From contig NC_011365.1 in NCBI RefSeq assembly GCF_000021325.1, positions 806,001 to 870,000 on the forward strand: a stretch of DNA of 64,000 nucleotides, read 5' to 3'. Shown one piece after another: positions 1 through 10,056 of the stretch (its first letter is position 1; the number at the start of each line of letters is the position of its first letter). The stretch comes from Gluconacetobacter diazotrophicus PA1 5. Lineage in GTDB: Bacteria > Pseudomonadota > Alphaproteobacteria > Acetobacterales > Acetobacteraceae. The notes beneath the pieces were generated by a model. It was not told the DNA's origin and made no database searches. It saw only the letters and a program-made list of their open reading frames with translations. Position numbers and translations under genes: made by a program.

Positions 1-288
1 CAGCATCATCACGAGCGACAGCGGATCGACCGCGAACGACACATGCGCGTCGAACCCGTCCACGCGCATCCACTGCCACAGCACGATCCGCAGGGCCGGA
101 TGGGGCGCGGGCAGCAGGTCCACCGCCAGCCATCCGGTCAGCAGCGCCGACAGGCCCAGCGCCCCGGCGGCAATGATGCAGGCCGCGCGGGTGGACATAC
201 GGCCCGACCGCAGGAACAGGGGAAACAGGAACAGGATCGTGGCGGCCAGGAGCGGGCACAGGACGATCAGCGGCGGCAGCGCGGTCAT
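1..288 (-). CDS. nuoL: NADH-quinone oxidoreductase subunit L, N-terminal part (gene runs off the window)
   Basis: This is the start of the large proton-pumping membrane subunit L of complex I. Only about 96 residues are present because the gene leaves the window at its left edge. The visible part opens with a hydrophobic helix rich in Leu and Pro and ends with the conserved family element FDAHVSFAVDPLSLVM. The ATG lies 5 bases after the nuoK stop, and the order nuoJ-K-L is the standard one. Identification rests on position and this N-terminal motif. The subunit would form an antiporter-like channel in the inner membrane. Genes nuoM and nuoN are expected further left but cannot be seen here. 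Confidence 0.9.
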   Translation of the reverse strand, partial: MTALPPLIVLCPLLAATILFLFPLFLRSGRMSTRAACIIAAGALGLSALLTGWLAVDLLPAPHPALRIVLWQWMRVDGFDAHVSFAVDPLSLVMML

Positions 289-293
289 GATCG

Positions 294-608
294 CTATCCC
301 TTCAGGCGGTTGCCGGTATCGGCGTCCAGGGTCGGCCGCCCCGCCTGGTGCATCCGCAGCAGGATCGCCAGCCCGATCGCGGCCTCGGCCGCCGCCAGGG
401 ACAGGATCATCAGGAACATCACCTGCCCCTCCGCCGCATGCCAGCGCGTTCCGGCCGCGACGAAGGCCAGCGCCGCCGCATTCAGCATGATTTCAATGGA
501 CATCAGCATGAACAGCAGGTTGCGCCGCACCAGGACACCCAGCAGCCCCAGCGCGAACAGGCCGGCGGCCAGCAGCATCGCCATGTCCGGGGTGGGGCGC
601 ATGATCAT
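294..608 (-). CDS. nuoK: NADH-quinone oxidoreductase subunit K
   Basis: NuoK is a three-helix inner-membrane subunit of complex I, homologous to MrpC and mitochondrial ND4L. The 104-residue product has the expected length (about 100). It carries the conserved segment [19 protein letters not shown], with the membrane glutamate used in proton translocation, and a second acidic helix ([13 protein letters not shown]). The ATG at 608 overlaps the nuoJ stop as ATGA, which decides the start; an in-frame upstream extension to 845 lies wholly inside nuoJ and is not real. A second ATG at 602 is possible. It is translationally coupled in the nuo operon. Confidence 0.95.
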   Translation of the reverse strand: MIMRPTPDMAMLLAAGLFALGLLGVLVRRNLLFMLMSIEIMLNAAALAFVAAGTRWHAAEGQVMFLMILSLAAAEAAIGLAILLRMHQAGRPTLDADTGNRLKG

Positions 609-1111
609 TCCCCCCCCTGAAGATGGCGGCCGATGCGAAAGGCGCTGGCCAGCCCGGCCAGAAGCAGGAACGACGCCAGTTCGACCGTCAGCGCATAGGG
701 CCCGTACAACACCAGCCCCACCTGCGCCGGACCGATGGGGCCGCCGCCGCCCGCCGGCGCGGTCACGGCCAGCGCACGCAGCAGCGCCGCCAGCAGGACA
801 CCGGCCAGCAGGACCGGGCCGATCCACACGCGCGGCACGATCCACGCCCGTTCGCGCCGCTGGTCCGTCGCCCCCAGGTTGAGCATCATGACCACGAATA
901 CGAACAGGACCATGATGGCGCCGGCATAGATGATGACTTCCAGCATGGCCGCGAAAGGCGCGCCCAACTGGAAAAAGATGCCGGCCAGCGCCAGCAGCAG
1001 CACGACCAGGTACAGCAGCGCGTGCACGGCATTCGCGCGCGTGACCGTCATGAAGGCGGCCAGCACGACCACCAGCGCGGACAGGGCGAAGGAGACATTC
1101 ATGTCCATCAC
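605..1111 (-). CDS. nuoJ: NADH-quinone oxidoreductase subunit J
   Basis: NuoJ is the membrane subunit of complex I equivalent to ND6. The 168-residue product has about five hydrophobic segments and the characteristic element [22 protein letters not shown], the helix with a pi-bulge found in this family. It is slightly shorter than the E. coli protein (184). The start at 1111 lies 2 bases after the nuoI stop; ATGs at 1108 and 1102 are alternatives. Its stop overlaps the nuoK start. It acts in the inner membrane, next to NuoK, in the quinone-to-pump coupling region. Confidence 0.95.
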   Translation of the reverse strand: MMDMNVSFALSALVVVLAAFMTVTRANAVHALLYLVVLLLALAGIFFQLGAPFAAMLEVIIYAGAIMVLFVFVVMMLNLGATDQRRERAWIVPRVWIGPVLLAGVLLAALLRALAVTAPAGGGGPIGPAQVGLVLYGPYALTVELASFLLLAGLASAFRIGRHLQGGE

Positions 1112-1113
1112 CC

Positions 1114-1626
1114 TCAGGGCATCAGGCTGCGCACGTCGACTGGCGGGGATTCGCGTTCCGCTTCCCCCTTGTCCTTGCCCGGGATCGTCACGCCGGACAC
1201 GAGATAGAAGCTGTAATCGGGATATTTCCCGGTTCCCGAAATCAGCAGGTCCTCCTTTTCATAGACCAGGCTGGGGCGGACATATTCGCTCATCTCGAAA
1301 TCGGGGGTCAGCTGAATCGCGTAGGTCGGGCAGGCTTCCTCGCAGAATCCGCAGAAGATGCAGCGGGAAAAATTGATACGGAAATAATCCGGGTACCAGC
1401 GCCCGTCCTGTTCCGTTTTCTGCAGACTGATGCAGTCCACCGGGCAGGCCACGGCGCACAGGCCGCAGGCGACGCAGCGTTCCTGCCCGTCGGGATCGCG
1501 CGACAGGATGATGCGCCCGCGATAGCGCGGCGGCAGCGGCGGCTTGGTCTCGGGATAGCCCACCGTGACCCGGCGATGGGTCATGTGCCGGAAGGTCAGC
1601 CACAGCGTGCGCAGGATATCGAACAT
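1114..1626 (-). CDS. nuoI: NADH-quinone oxidoreductase subunit I (two [4Fe-4S] clusters)
   Basis: NuoI carries clusters N6a and N6b and passes electrons towards NuoB at the quinone site. The 170-residue product has two complete ferredoxin motifs: Cys51-x2-Cys54-x2-Cys57-x3-Cys61 and Cys89-x2-Cys92-x2-Cys95-x3-Cys99. The N terminus [12 protein letters not shown] is the amphipathic helix that anchors the subunit to the membrane arm. The start at 1626 is chosen because that helix begins there; the upstream extension is Arg/Cys-rich and overlaps the nuoH end. It sits 10 bases after nuoH. Confidence 0.97.
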   Translation of the reverse strand: MFDILRTLWLTFRHMTHRRVTVGYPETKPPLPPRYRGRIILSRDPDGQERCVACGLCAVACPVDCISLQKTEQDGRWYPDYFRINFSRCIFCGFCEEACPTYAIQLTPDFEMSEYVRPSLVYEKEDLLISGTGKYPDYSFYLVSGVTIPGKDKGEAERESPPVDVRSLMP

Positions 1627-1636
1627 CGCGGGCCCC

Positions 1637-2593
1637 CTATCCCGGCGCGCGCAGCAGCAGCACCGCGCCGGTCGCAACGATATTGAGCAAGGAAAGCGGC
1701 AGCAGGACCTTCCAGCCCAGCACCATCAACTGGTCGTAGCGCAGGCGCGGCAGCGCCGCGCGCAGCAGGATGAACAGGCCGGTCAGCACCCCGGTCTTCA
1801 GCGCGAACCACAGCCCCCCGGGCAGGACCGGCCCCTGCCATCCGCCCAGGTACAACGTCGCCACCAGGGCCGAGATCAGGACGATGCCCGCATATTCCGC
1901 CAGGAAGAACATGCCGAACTTCATGCCCGAATATTCGGTATGGAATCCGGCCCCCAGTTCGTTCTCGCCTTCCGGAAGATCGAACGGCAGGCGATGGGTT
2001 TCCGCGATTCCGGCCAGCAGGAACACGACGCAGCCCAGTGCCTGCGGGATGACGAACCACAGGCCCGACTGCGCCAGCACGATGTCGCGCAGGCTGAACG
2101 AATGCGCCGCCATGACCACGCCCAGGGCGGACAGGCCCATGAACACTTCGTAGCTGATCATCTGCGCCGCCGCCCGCAGCCCGCCCAGCAGGGCGTATTT
2201 GCTGTTCGACGCCCAGCCCGCCAGCACCACGGAATAGACCCCCATCCCCATGGCGGCGAAGACGAACAGCAGCCCGACATTCAGCCCGGCGGCGACGCTC
2301 CACCACGCGGTGACGGGGATGACCGCGAAGGACAGCAGCACCGTCATCATGCCGATGGTCGGCGCCAGGACGAACACGGCCCGGTCGGCGAACGGCGGAA
2401 TCCAGTCCTGCTTGAACAGGATCTTGATGCCGTCGGCCACGGCCTGCAGAACGCCGCCGGGCCCGACGCGGTTGGGCCCGTAGCGGTCCTGCCACACGCC
2501 CAGCAGGCGCCGCTCGACCCACGTCAGCGCCGTCGCCAGCCCCAGCAGGACCACCAGCGTGACGGCAATGATGGCGGGCATGGGAACGATCAT
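1637..2593 (-). CDS. nuoH: NADH-quinone oxidoreductase subunit H
   Basis: NuoH (ND1 family) forms the membrane part of the quinone-binding chamber of complex I. The 318-residue product is close to the E. coli length of 325. It shows [19 protein letters not shown] near the N terminus and, further on, [19 protein letters not shown], the conserved acidic loop of the family, and it has about eight hydrophobic helices. The ATG at 2593 overlaps the nuoG stop as ATGA, so the long in-frame extension to 3028 inside nuoG is rejected. Confidence 0.97.
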   Translation of the reverse strand: MIVPMPAIIAVTLVVLLGLATALTWVERRLLGVWQDRYGPNRVGPGGVLQAVADGIKILFKQDWIPPFADRAVFVLAPTIGMMTVLLSFAVIPVTAWWSVAAGLNVGLLFVFAAMGMGVYSVVLAGWASNSKYALLGGLRAAAQMISYEVFMGLSALGVVMAAHSFSLRDIVLAQSGLWFVIPQALGCVVFLLAGIAETHRLPFDLPEGENELGAGFHTEYSGMKFGMFFLAEYAGIVLISALVATLYLGGWQGPVLPGGLWFALKTGVLTGLFILLRAALPRLRYDQLMVLGWKVLLPLSLLNIVATGAVLLLRAPG

Positions 2594-5280
2594 GACGCGT
2601 CCCCGCCCGCATGCCCGATATCGGCCCAGACGGGACTGACGATACCCTGCGCCCCGCCCGCATGCGCCGGACACAGCGCGACCCCGGGCGGCACCGCCGC
2701 ATCCCGCACCACCGGCAGGCCGATCGCCTGCCCCGCGAGCAGCAGAGTGGCATCCGCCGGCCAGTCCGTGCCCACGCGCAGCACCATCGGTTCCGCCCGC
2801 GCGGCGACCGGCGGCGACAGCGTGCTCAGTTCCTCGGTTCCGAACAGCAGTTCCTGCGGCAGCAGCAGGATGCGGTCCGTGGACGGCACGAAACGGGGGG
2901 GAATGTCGGCGTGCCAGGCAGGCGCGGCCGGCATGTCGCCATCCAGCAGGCGGACTCCCGCGTCGCCGCCGCGCATCGGGCCGCCGATTTCCTGCTGGAA
3001 GCGGTTCAGCGCCTGGACCGAATTCCATCCCGGCTGCTGATAGTACGGAACCAGCGCCCCCGGCATGTCCGCCCCGTACGATCCCTCCATCGACGGGGAG
3101 AGCGGCGTGTCCGGGTTGGCCACCGGCGGCCGGTCGCGCACGCTGACCTGGGCGCGCATCGCGGTACGCCCGTCGAAACGCGGGGGCGCCGAACGCACGC
3201 GCTGTCCGTCCAGCCGATAGGACGCATCCGGCGCGGCGGCCCCGATCCCGGCCAGGGCCGGGCAGGACGTGCCGATCGCGGCGACGATCGAATCCAGGTC
3301 GGCCCAGCCCGGATCACGCCCCACCGCGCGGGCCAGGTCGCGCGCCCAGCGCCATGCCGCCTGGATGGGCCGGTCGGGCGACAGCACGGGCAGGAAACGC
3401 TGGGCCCGTCCCTCGGCACTGACCAGCGTGCCGGCGCATTCCGAAAACGCGGCGGAGGGCAGCACGATATCCGCCCGCGCCATCAGTTGCGTCGCGACAT
3501 GGTCGATGACCACCAGATGCCGCACACCCGCCAGCAGGGCCTCCAGCGCGTCCGGCGCCATGCGGCGGGTCAGGTCGTTTTCCATCACCACCAGCGTGCC
3601 GATCCCGCCCGCCCGCACCATGCCGGCCACCGCGTCCAGGCTGACCCCGCCCAGCAGCGCCACGCCCATGCTGTTGCAGTCCGGCTGCATCACCGACAGG
3701 GCCACGTCGCGCCCCGCATGGGCCAGGGCGGTCGCGATGTTGGCGGCGGCGTGCGGCAGCGCCGCCATGCCGTAGTGCGACCCGGTGACGATCAGCGGCC
3801 GGCCGGCGGCGGACAGGGCCCGCGCGATCCGGTCCGCCAGGGCGGCCTCGTCCTCGGTCAGGTCCGCGACCTCGGGCGCGTTCATGTCGATCCGGTGCGC
3901 GATGGCGAAGCCCAGCCGCGCGATGTCGTCGGGGGCCGCGCGCCTTATGCCCTCGGCAATGTCGTCCAGGCCGGTGGCGCCGGGCGTCAGCACGAACAGC
4001 GGCACGCGCAGGCCGGTGCCCATGGTGCGCGCGGCGGCGTCCATCCAGCGCGGGACCTTGGCCGCGTCGGCGGCGCCGTAATCCGGCTGGCGCACCGCCT
4101 GGCGCAGCGCCAGCGCGACACGCGGGGCGGTCGCCGCCACGTCCTCGCCCAGGATCAGGACGGCATCGGCGCGTTCCATGTCGTGCAGGGTGGGATTGCG
4201 CGCCGGCGTGGCGCGCAGCAGGTTCGGCAGCGCGCAGGCCAGGTCGTGTTCCGCCCCCGTCAGGCCGGTGGAAAATCCCGCCGGACCCACCAGGTTGCGC
4301 AGGGCGAAATTCGCCTCGACCGACGCGCGCGCCGAGCCGATGCCCACCACCGGCCCGTCCGCCGCCATGTCCGCGAACCGGTCCAGCACGTCGCGCACGG
4401 CCGCGACCGCCTGCTGTCCGTCCACCCGGCGCAGGGGGACGCGCGGGCGGGACGGCGCCTGCGCGAAGCCATGGCCGAACCGCCCCCGGTCGCACAGGAA
4501 ATAGCGATTGACCGCGTCGTGGTAGCGGTTGATCACCCGCCGTACCGAGCCCTGGCGCGCGTTGACGATGGTATTGCAGCCGACCGCGCAATGGGGGCAG
4601 ACCGACGGCGCACCGTCCATGTCCCATTTGCGGACATAGACCGACGTGAAAGGCTTGTCGGTGAACACGCCGGTCGGACAGATTTCCACCAGGTTGCCGG
4701 CGAAGCCGCTTTCCAGCACGCCGCCGGCGGCGCGGCCGAAATAGACGTCGTTATGCGCGCCGAACGCCGCCAGGTCGGTGCCGCCGGCATAGTCGCGATA
4801 GAAGCGCACGCAGCGATAGCAGGCGATGCAGCGGTTCATCTCGTGCCGGACGAAGGGGCCCAGGTCCTGGTTGCGATGCGTGCGCTTGGGGAAGCGATAG
4901 CGCCGCGCGGCATGGCCGGTCATGACCGTCATGTCCTGCAGGTGGCATTCGCCGCCCTCGGCGCAGACCGGGCAGTCATGGGGGTGGTTGGTCATCAGCC
5001 ATTCGATGACCCCGGCACGGAAGTCCCGTGCCTCCTGATCCTCGATCGACAGGATCGCACCATCGGTGACCGGCGTCATGCACGCCATGACGATCCGCCC
5101 GCGCGTGTCGTCGGGGCCCGCGAACTGCCGCACCGCGCATTGCCGGCACGCCCCGACCGACCCCAGTTCGGGATGCCAGCAGAAATAGGGCAGGTCCGCG
5201 CCGCTTTCCAGGCACGCCTGCAGCAGGTTTTCATCCAGCCGGGCGGGGCAGTCTCGTCCGTCGATCCGGATCGTGGCCAT
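2590..5280 (-). CDS. nuoG: NADH-quinone oxidoreductase subunit G, long E. coli-type
   Basis: NuoG is the largest peripheral subunit of complex I and holds several Fe-S clusters in the NADH-to-quinone chain. In the 896-residue product I see the [2Fe-2S] ligands Cys34, Cys45, Cys48 and Cys67, the HDCPVCAEGGEC His-Cys cluster loop, the CIACYRC four-iron motif, and the extra CPHCAVGCNT motif of cluster N7, kept by the E. coli branch. The rest resembles a molybdopterin oxidoreductase fold without the cofactor. The length matches E. coli (about 908) rather than the shorter alphaproteobacterial and mitochondrial form (about 690). It is separated from nuoF by 9 bases. Confidence 0.97.
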   Translation of the reverse strand: MATIRIDGRDCPARLDENLLQACLESGADLPYFCWHPELGSVGACRQCAVRQFAGPDDTRGRIVMACMTPVTDGAILSIEDQEARDFRAGVIEWLMTNHPHDCPVCAEGGECHLQDMTVMTGHAARRYRFPKRTHRNQDLGPFVRHEMNRCIACYRCVRFYRDYAGGTDLAAFGAHNDVYFGRAAGGVLESGFAGNLVEICPTGVFTDKPFTSVYVRKWDMDGAPSVCPHCAVGCNTIVNARQGSVRRVINRYHDAVNRYFLCDRGRFGHGFAQAPSRPRVPLRRVDGQQAVAAVRDVLDRFADMAADGPVVGIGSARASVEANFALRNLVGPAGFSTGLTGAEHDLACALPNLLRATPARNPTLHDMERADAVLILGEDVAATAPRVALALRQAVRQPDYGAADAAKVPRWMDAAARTMGTGLRVPLFVLTPGATGLDDIAEGIRRAAPDDIARLGFAIAHRIDMNAPEVADLTEDEAALADRIARALSAAGRPLIVTGSHYGMAALPHAAANIATALAHAGRDVALSVMQPDCNSMGVALLGGVSLDAVAGMVRAGGIGTLVVMENDLTRRMAPDALEALLAGVRHLVVIDHVATQLMARADIVLPSAAFSECAGTLVSAEGRAQRFLPVLSPDRPIQAAWRWARDLARAVGRDPGWADLDSIVAAIGTSCPALAGIGAAAPDASYRLDGQRVRSAPPRFDGRTAMRAQVSVRDRPPVANPDTPLSPSMEGSYGADMPGALVPYYQQPGWNSVQALNRFQQEIGGPMRGGDAGVRLLDGDMPAAPAWHADIPPRFVPSTDRILLLPQELLFGTEELSTLSPPVAARAEPMVLRVGTDWPADATLLLAGQAIGLPVVRDAAVPPGVALCPAHAGGAQGIVSPVWADIGHAGGDAS

Positions 5281-5289
5281 GGCGTCCCC

Positions 5290-6576
5290 TTATGCCGCGT
5301 GGCGATGCGGGCAGCGGCCGAGGCGCAGATGCGCCTCGAACTCCGCCCGGAACAGGTTCAGTCCACTGGACAGCGGCGCGATGGCGCCGGGGGCATGCGC
5401 GCAGAAGGTGCGGCCCATCGGGCCGATCATGCGGGCATGATGGGCCAGCAGGTCCAGGTCGCCATCCTCGCCCCTGCCCTCCTCGATCGCGTCCAGCAGC
5501 CGTTCCACCCAGGGCAGCCCGTCGCGGCAGGGCGTGCACCAGCCGCAGGATTCCTGGGCGAAGAAATGTTCCAGGTTGCGCAGCATCCCGACCGGACAGG
5601 TCCGGTCGTCCAGCAGGATCGCAAGCCCCGTGCCCAGCCGGCTGCCGGCCTTCTCGACGGTGGCGTAGTCCATGGCGATGTCGATCGCCCCGCCGTCGAG
5701 AAAGGCGGTGGAGGCCCCGCCCGGCAGCAGCGCGCGCAGGCCGTAGCCGTCGCGCATGCCGCCGGCATGCTCCTCGATGATCTCACGCAGCGGGGTGCCC
5801 ATCGGCAGTTCCCACGCGCCCGGCCGCTTCACCCGGCCGCTGACGCCGAACAGCTTGGTCCCGCCATCCGGCCCGATGGCCAGCGCGCGGAACCACGCGG
5901 CGCCATTGGCCAGGATGTGTGGCACGTTGCACAGGGTTTCGACATTGTTGACGACCGAGGGCGCGCCCCACAGGCCGCCGACCTGCGGAAAGGGCGGCTT
6001 GCTGCGCGGCACCGCGCGGCTGCCCTCCAGCGCCGTCAGCAGCGCCGTTTCCTCGCCGCAGATATAGCGGCCGCCGCTGGCATGGACATGGATGTCGAAA
6101 TCGAAGCCCGAGCCCGCGATGTCCCGCCCCAGCCAGCCGACGGCCCGGGCCTCGTCGATCGCGCGGGTCAGGCGGTCCAGCGCCAGGTGATATTCCCCGC
6201 GCAGGAAGATCACGCCCTCGCCGGCCTGGATGGCATATCCCGCCACGATCATCCCCTCGATCAGTTGCAGGGGATTGCCCTCCAGCAGGATGCGGTCCTT
6301 GAAGGTGCCGGGCTCCATCTCGTCGGCATTGGCGACCAGGTATTTGCGCTGGTCCCCGGCCGGGGTCCTGGGTACGAAGCTCCATTTCTGCCCGGTGCCG
6401 AACCCGGCTCCGCCGCGCCCGCGCAGGCGTGAATCCGTGACCTCGGCAATGACGGCCTCCGGCGTCAGGTCGCGCAGCGCGCGCCGCAGCCCCTGCCAGC
6501 CGCCGGCGCGGCCATAGGCGGCGCAGTCCGGCGGGCCGGCGGCGTCGATCATGGCGGTCAGGGGGCGTTCGCTCAT
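5290..6576 (-). CDS. nuoF: NADH-quinone oxidoreductase subunit F (NADH and FMN site)
   Basis: NuoF oxidises NADH through FMN and passes electrons to cluster N3. The 428-residue product has the glycine-rich nucleotide/FMN loop LRGRGGAGFGTGQKW at about residues 51-65, and N3 ligands in SCGWCTPC (Cys344, Cys347, Cys350) with the distal Cys392. The start at 6576 overlaps the nuoE stop as ATGA, so the Arg/Gly-rich upstream extension to 6771 is discarded. It is cytoplasmic, at the tip of the peripheral arm, with NuoE and NuoG as direct partners. Confidence 0.97.
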   Translation of the reverse strand: MSERPLTAMIDAAGPPDCAAYGRAGGWQGLRRALRDLTPEAVIAEVTDSRLRGRGGAGFGTGQKWSFVPRTPAGDQRKYLVANADEMEPGTFKDRILLEGNPLQLIEGMIVAGYAIQAGEGVIFLRGEYHLALDRLTRAIDEARAVGWLGRDIAGSGFDFDIHVHASGGRYICGEETALLTALEGSRAVPRSKPPFPQVGGLWGAPSVVNNVETLCNVPHILANGAAWFRALAIGPDGGTKLFGVSGRVKRPGAWELPMGTPLREIIEEHAGGMRDGYGLRALLPGGASTAFLDGGAIDIAMDYATVEKAGSRLGTGLAILLDDRTCPVGMLRNLEHFFAQESCGWCTPCRDGLPWVERLLDAIEEGRGEDGDLDLLAHHARMIGPMGRTFCAHAPGAIAPLSSGLNLFRAEFEAHLRLGRCPHRHAA

Positions 6577-7067
6577 GCCGGGTGCCCCCGCACGTTGTCG
6601 GCGATGCGGTCGATCCCGGCCTCGTCCACATCGCCATGCAGCGTCCGGTCCACCAGCAGGGCCGGCGCGTGGTCGCAATGGCCCAGGCAGACGATCGGCA
6701 GCAGCGTCACCGCCCCGTCCGGCGTCGTCTGGCCGGGGCGGATGCCCAGCCGGTCGCACAGCCGCGCGCACAGCGCGTCACGCCCCATGATCCAGCACGA
6801 CACGCTGTCGCACATCATGATGACGTGCCGCCCGACCGGGCGGCGGAAGATCAGGTTGAAGAAGGTCGCGACCCCGTCCAGGTCCGCGACCGACAGGCCC
6901 GTCAGATCCGACAGTTCGGCCAGATGAGCGTCGCACACCCAGCCGAAGCGCGCCTGCACGGCGGCCAGCGCGCCCACCGACACCGCGCGCGGGTAATCGG
7001 CGGCCCGCACCATGGCCGCGATCTCGGCCTTCAGGTCGGGCGGCAGGGGCGGGTCAGCGGTCGACAT
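6573..7067 (-). CDS. nuoE: NADH-quinone oxidoreductase subunit E
   Basis: NuoE is a thioredoxin-fold [2Fe-2S] protein (cluster N1a) beside NuoF. The 164-residue product matches the family length (E. coli 166). It has the four ligands as a CDSVSC pair (Cys-x4-Cys) and a CLGHC pair (Cys-x3-Cys), and the [14 protein letters not shown] stretch of the family. Its start codon lies inside the last 14 bases of nuoCD, and its stop overlaps nuoF, consistent with translational coupling. Nothing unusual is seen in it. Confidence 0.96.
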   Translation of the reverse strand: MSTADPPLPPDLKAEIAAMVRAADYPRAVSVGALAAVQARFGWVCDAHLAELSDLTGLSVADLDGVATFFNLIFRRPVGRHVIMMCDSVSCWIMGRDALCARLCDRLGIRPGQTTPDGAVTLLPIVCLGHCDHAPALLVDRTLHGDVDEAGIDRIADNVRGHPA

Positions 7068-8859
7068 CGGCCATCACGAAATCGATGCTGCCGATGATCG
7101 CGATCAGGTCGGCGATCATCCCGCCCCGGCTGATCAGCGGGATCATCTGCAGATGGGGAAAGGACGGGGTACGGATGCGCGTGCGATAGGACATCGTCCC
7201 CCCGTCGCTGATCAGGTGATAGGAATTGAGCCCCTTCGTCGCCTCGACGCAGGCATGGGCCTCGCCGGGCGGAATGACCGGCCCCCAGCTGACGGACAGG
7301 AAATGATGGATCAGGGTTTCGATGTCATGCATCGTCCGCGCCCGCGGCGGCGGCGTGGTCAGCCTGTGTTCCGCCTTGATCGCGCCCGCGGGCATGCCGT
7401 CCAGACATTGCCGGATGATGCGCAGGCTCTGGCGGATTTCCGCGATATGGACGCGCACCCGGTCGTAGCAATCGCCGTTCTGCGCCGTCGGAATATCGAA
7501 CTCCAGCTGGTCGTATCCCGAATAGGGGACCTTGCGCCGCAGGTCCCATTCCAGGCCGCAGGCCCGCAGGCCCGGCCCCGTCACCCCCCAGGCAATGGCT
7601 TCCGATACGTCGTAGGCGCCGACGCCGATGGTCCGTGCCCGGAAGATGGGATTGCGCATCACCATCTTTTCGTACTCGTCCAGGCGCGGCGGCAGATAGT
7701 CCAGGAAATCACGGATCAGCCCGTCCCAGCCGCGCGGCAGGTCCATCGCCACGCCGCCGATGCGGAACCAGGCGGGATGCATGCGAAAACCGCAGATGGC
7801 CTCGATGATTTCGAAAACCCGCTCGCGGTCGCTGAACATGTAGAAGACCGGCGACAACTGCCCGACATCCTGCGTCATGGTGCCGTAGAACACCAGGTGG
7901 CTGGCCACACGGAACAGTTCGGCCAGCATGACCCGGATCATCTGCGCCCGGGGCGGCACCGTGATGCCGGCCAATTTTTCCACCGCCATGACATAGGGGA
8001 AATTGTTCATGACGCCGCCCAGGTAATCGACCCGGTCGGTATAGGGAATGAAGCTGTGCCAGGACTGGCGCTCGCCCATCTTCTCGGCGCCACGATGGTG
8101 AAAACCGATATCGGGCACCGCATCGACGATCCGCTCGCCCTCCAGTTGCAAGACGATGCGAAACACCCCATGCACGCTGGGATGGTTCGGCCCCAGATTG
8201 AGGAACATGAAGTCGCTATGCGCCGAATGCCGCGCCATGCCCCACGCGCCGGGGTCGAAGCGCAGGGCCTGCTGTTCGGCCATTTCCTGGTCTTCGGTCA
8301 GACTGTAGGGCGGCATTTCGGTGGCGCGGGCGTAATGGTCCTTGCGCAGCGGGTGCCCGGTCCAGGTGGGCGGGGTCAGGATGCGCCGCAGGAACGGGTG
8401 GCCCTCGAACGTGATGCCGAACAGGTCCCAGACCTCGCGCTCGTACCAGTTCGCGTTGGGCCAAAAGTCCGCGATCGACGGCACCCGCGGCGCCTCGGCG
8501 GGCAACGGCACCTTCAGGCGCAGTGCGTCGCCCGCACCCCCCAGGGCCATGAAATGGCAGACCAGGGTAAAGGCGCAATCCGGCTGTCCGACGCGGTGCG
8601 CGCGCTGCCGTTCGTCGATCGCCGTCAGGTCGAACAGCATCCGCAGCGCCGCCGCCGGTTCGCGCAGCATGCCGACGACCGCGCGCAGGGAAGTCGGCGC
8701 GATCCAGGCCGTGGGCACTCCGTCGCGCGCCGTCTCGACCGCCAGCACCGTTCCCGGCCCCAGGTCGGAGACCTGCCCGAACATGGTGGCGCCGTCTCCG
8801 CTTTTCGCGGCGGGCGGTCCTGCGGTCATGGCGTCCGCCACCAGGTCGGGCACGATCAT
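7054..8859 (-). CDS. nuoC: NADH-quinone oxidoreductase fused subunit C/D
   Basis: This single 601-residue protein joins NuoC (30-kDa subunit, roughly residues 25-190) and NuoD (49-kDa subunit, roughly 210-601). It helps form the quinone pocket next to NuoB. The C part has the [20 protein letters not shown] signature; the D part has [13 protein letters not shown], which contributes the quinone-binding His, and the [13 protein letters not shown] element. Fusion of C and D is typical of E. coli-type complex I; most alphaproteobacteria keep them separate. The first ATG (8859) lies 12 bases after nuoB; an alternative start is Met11. Confidence 0.96.
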   Translation of the reverse strand: MIVPDLVADAMTAGPPAAKSGDGATMFGQVSDLGPGTVLAVETARDGVPTAWIAPTSLRAVVGMLREPAAALRMLFDLTAIDERQRAHRVGQPDCAFTLVCHFMALGGAGDALRLKVPLPAEAPRVPSIADFWPNANWYEREVWDLFGITFEGHPFLRRILTPPTWTGHPLRKDHYARATEMPPYSLTEDQEMAEQQALRFDPGAWGMARHSAHSDFMFLNLGPNHPSVHGVFRIVLQLEGERIVDAVPDIGFHHRGAEKMGERQSWHSFIPYTDRVDYLGGVMNNFPYVMAVEKLAGITVPPRAQMIRVMLAELFRVASHLVFYGTMTQDVGQLSPVFYMFSDRERVFEIIEAICGFRMHPAWFRIGGVAMDLPRGWDGLIRDFLDYLPPRLDEYEKMVMRNPIFRARTIGVGAYDVSEAIAWGVTGPGLRACGLEWDLRRKVPYSGYDQLEFDIPTAQNGDCYDRVRVHIAEIRQSLRIIRQCLDGMPAGAIKAEHRLTTPPPRARTMHDIETLIHHFLSVSWGPVIPPGEAHACVEATKGLNSYHLISDGGTMSYRTRIRTPSFPHLQMIPLISRGGMIADLIAIIGSIDFVMADVDR

Positions 8860-8871
8860 CGCGCGGCCCCG

Positions 8872-9507
8872 TCAGATCGTGTCGGGGCTGCGCAGGGTCT
8901 GCGCGGCGCGGCGCTGGTCGCGCTTCGCATCACGCAGGCTGGGCGGCGTGACCCGTTCGACACCCTGCGGCCCCACCATCCAGCTGAGCGGCCGGCGCTG
9001 CGTGCCCACGGAATCCTGCAGCAGCATCAGTCCTTCCAGCAGCGCATCCGGCCGGGGCGGGCAGCCCGGGACGTAGACATCGACCGGCAGGAAGCTGTCC
9101 ACCCCCTGCACCACGCTGTAGATGTCGTACATTCCGCCGGAATTGGCGCAGGACCCCATCGAGATCACCCAGCGCGGTTCCAGCATCTGGTCGTACAGAT
9201 ATTTGACGATCGGGGCCATCTTCACGAAGACGGTGCCGGAGATGACGATCAGGTCGGCCTCGCGCGGGGTGGCGCGCAGCACCTCGGACCCGAACCGGGC
9301 GATGTCGTATTTGCTGGTGAAGGCCGTCGCCATTTCGACGTAGCAGCAGGACAGGCCGAAATTGAACGGCCAGATCGAATTCTTCTGTCCCCAGGACACG
9401 AAATCCTGCAACCGCCCCATCACCAGGTTGCGTTTCACGGTTTCGGTCATGGTCGCGTCGCGCGGCGTGCCGGGTTCCTCGCCCGGTCGGGTCAGCGACC
9501 AGCGCAT
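8872..9507 (-). CDS. nuoB: NADH-quinone oxidoreductase subunit B (cluster N2)
   Basis: NuoB carries cluster N2, the last Fe-S centre before quinone. The 211-residue product has all ligands: the tandem Cys54-Cys55 in [10 protein letters not shown], Cys120 in [11 protein letters not shown] and Cys149 in [10 protein letters not shown]. The start at 9507 is chosen because the N terminus [11 protein letters not shown] then resembles the E. coli NuoB N terminus; this overlaps the nuoA end by 16 bases. Longer in-frame extensions lie inside nuoA. The protein is a peripheral subunit facing the membrane arm. Confidence 0.96.
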   Translation of the reverse strand: MRWSLTRPGEEPGTPRDATMTETVKRNLVMGRLQDFVSWGQKNSIWPFNFGLSCCYVEMATAFTSKYDIARFGSEVLRATPREADLIVISGTVFVKMAPIVKYLYDQMLEPRWVISMGSCANSGGMYDIYSVVQGVDSFLPVDVYVPGCPPRPDALLEGLMLLQDSVGTQRRPLSWMVGPQGVERVTPPSLRDAKRDQRRAAQTLRSPDTI

Positions 9508-9926
9508 GATGCGTCCCCCGCCCTGCGATAGTCTATCCGGCGACGGGGAACAGGGCCCCAGTCCAGCGCGCCCCACCGCCACACATAGGCCAGCGCCGCC
9601 GCCAGCGAGGCGACGAACACCACCACCGCGCCATAGCCGCGCCACCCGGCGCCGACCGCCACCGGTGCCCACGAAAACAGGAAAACCGATTCCACGTCGA
9701 ATATGACGAAGAGCATCGCAACCAGGTAATATTGCACCGGGATGCGCAAATGCGCCGAACCGACCGGCAGGACACCGGATTCGAACGGCAGGTCCATCGA
9801 CCGCCCACGTGCCGCGCCGACGCGCCGGGTCCCGGAAACCGCCCCCAGGCCCAGCATCGCGGCCAGCAGGACCACGATCGCCACGGCATAGGAAAAGAGC
9901 GGATGCTGCGTGCAGAAGTCCGACAT
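9492..9926 (-). CDS. nuoA: NADH-quinone oxidoreductase subunit A
   Basis: NuoA (ND3 family) is a three-helix membrane subunit of complex I and the first gene of this operon. The 144-residue product has the family loop [24 protein letters not shown] (described in parts), followed by an acidic helix [12 protein letters not shown], and ends with the GALDWGP element seen in the E. coli protein. I chose the ATG at 9926; a GTG three codons upstream (9935) is also open and neither has a convincing ribosome binding site. About 130 bases separate it from the previous gene, so the operon promoter should lie there, but I could not assign -35/-10 boxes. Confidence 0.94.
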   Translation of the reverse strand: MSDFCTQHPLFSYAVAIVVLLAAMLGLGAVSGTRRVGAARGRSMDLPFESGVLPVGSAHLRIPVQYYLVAMLFVIFDVESVFLFSWAPVAVGAGWRGYGAVVVFVASLAAALAYVWRWGALDWGPVPRRRIDYRRAGDASCAGR

Positions 9927-10056
9927 GGCCAACACCGCTGAGGTTGAAGTGACCGAAAATGACGGAATGTTCTGCGGTTAACGTGCCCTGCCCGGACCGG
10001 GTTCACCCTTTTTTACCCCGTTCACGCGTCCGTGTCGGGCCGATACCGGTGCGCGT

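Noticed and set aside
2611-6432. Very long open frame on the plus strand antisense to nuoG and nuoF
   Set aside because: Translation is Arg/Gly/His/Gln-rich with no domain, and the opposite strand encodes complete NuoG and NuoF. It is a high-GC codon shadow.
7012-9531. Long plus-strand frame antisense to nuoCD and nuoB
   Set aside because: No recognisable domain; the minus strand has all Fe-S and quinone-site motifs of NuoCD and NuoB.
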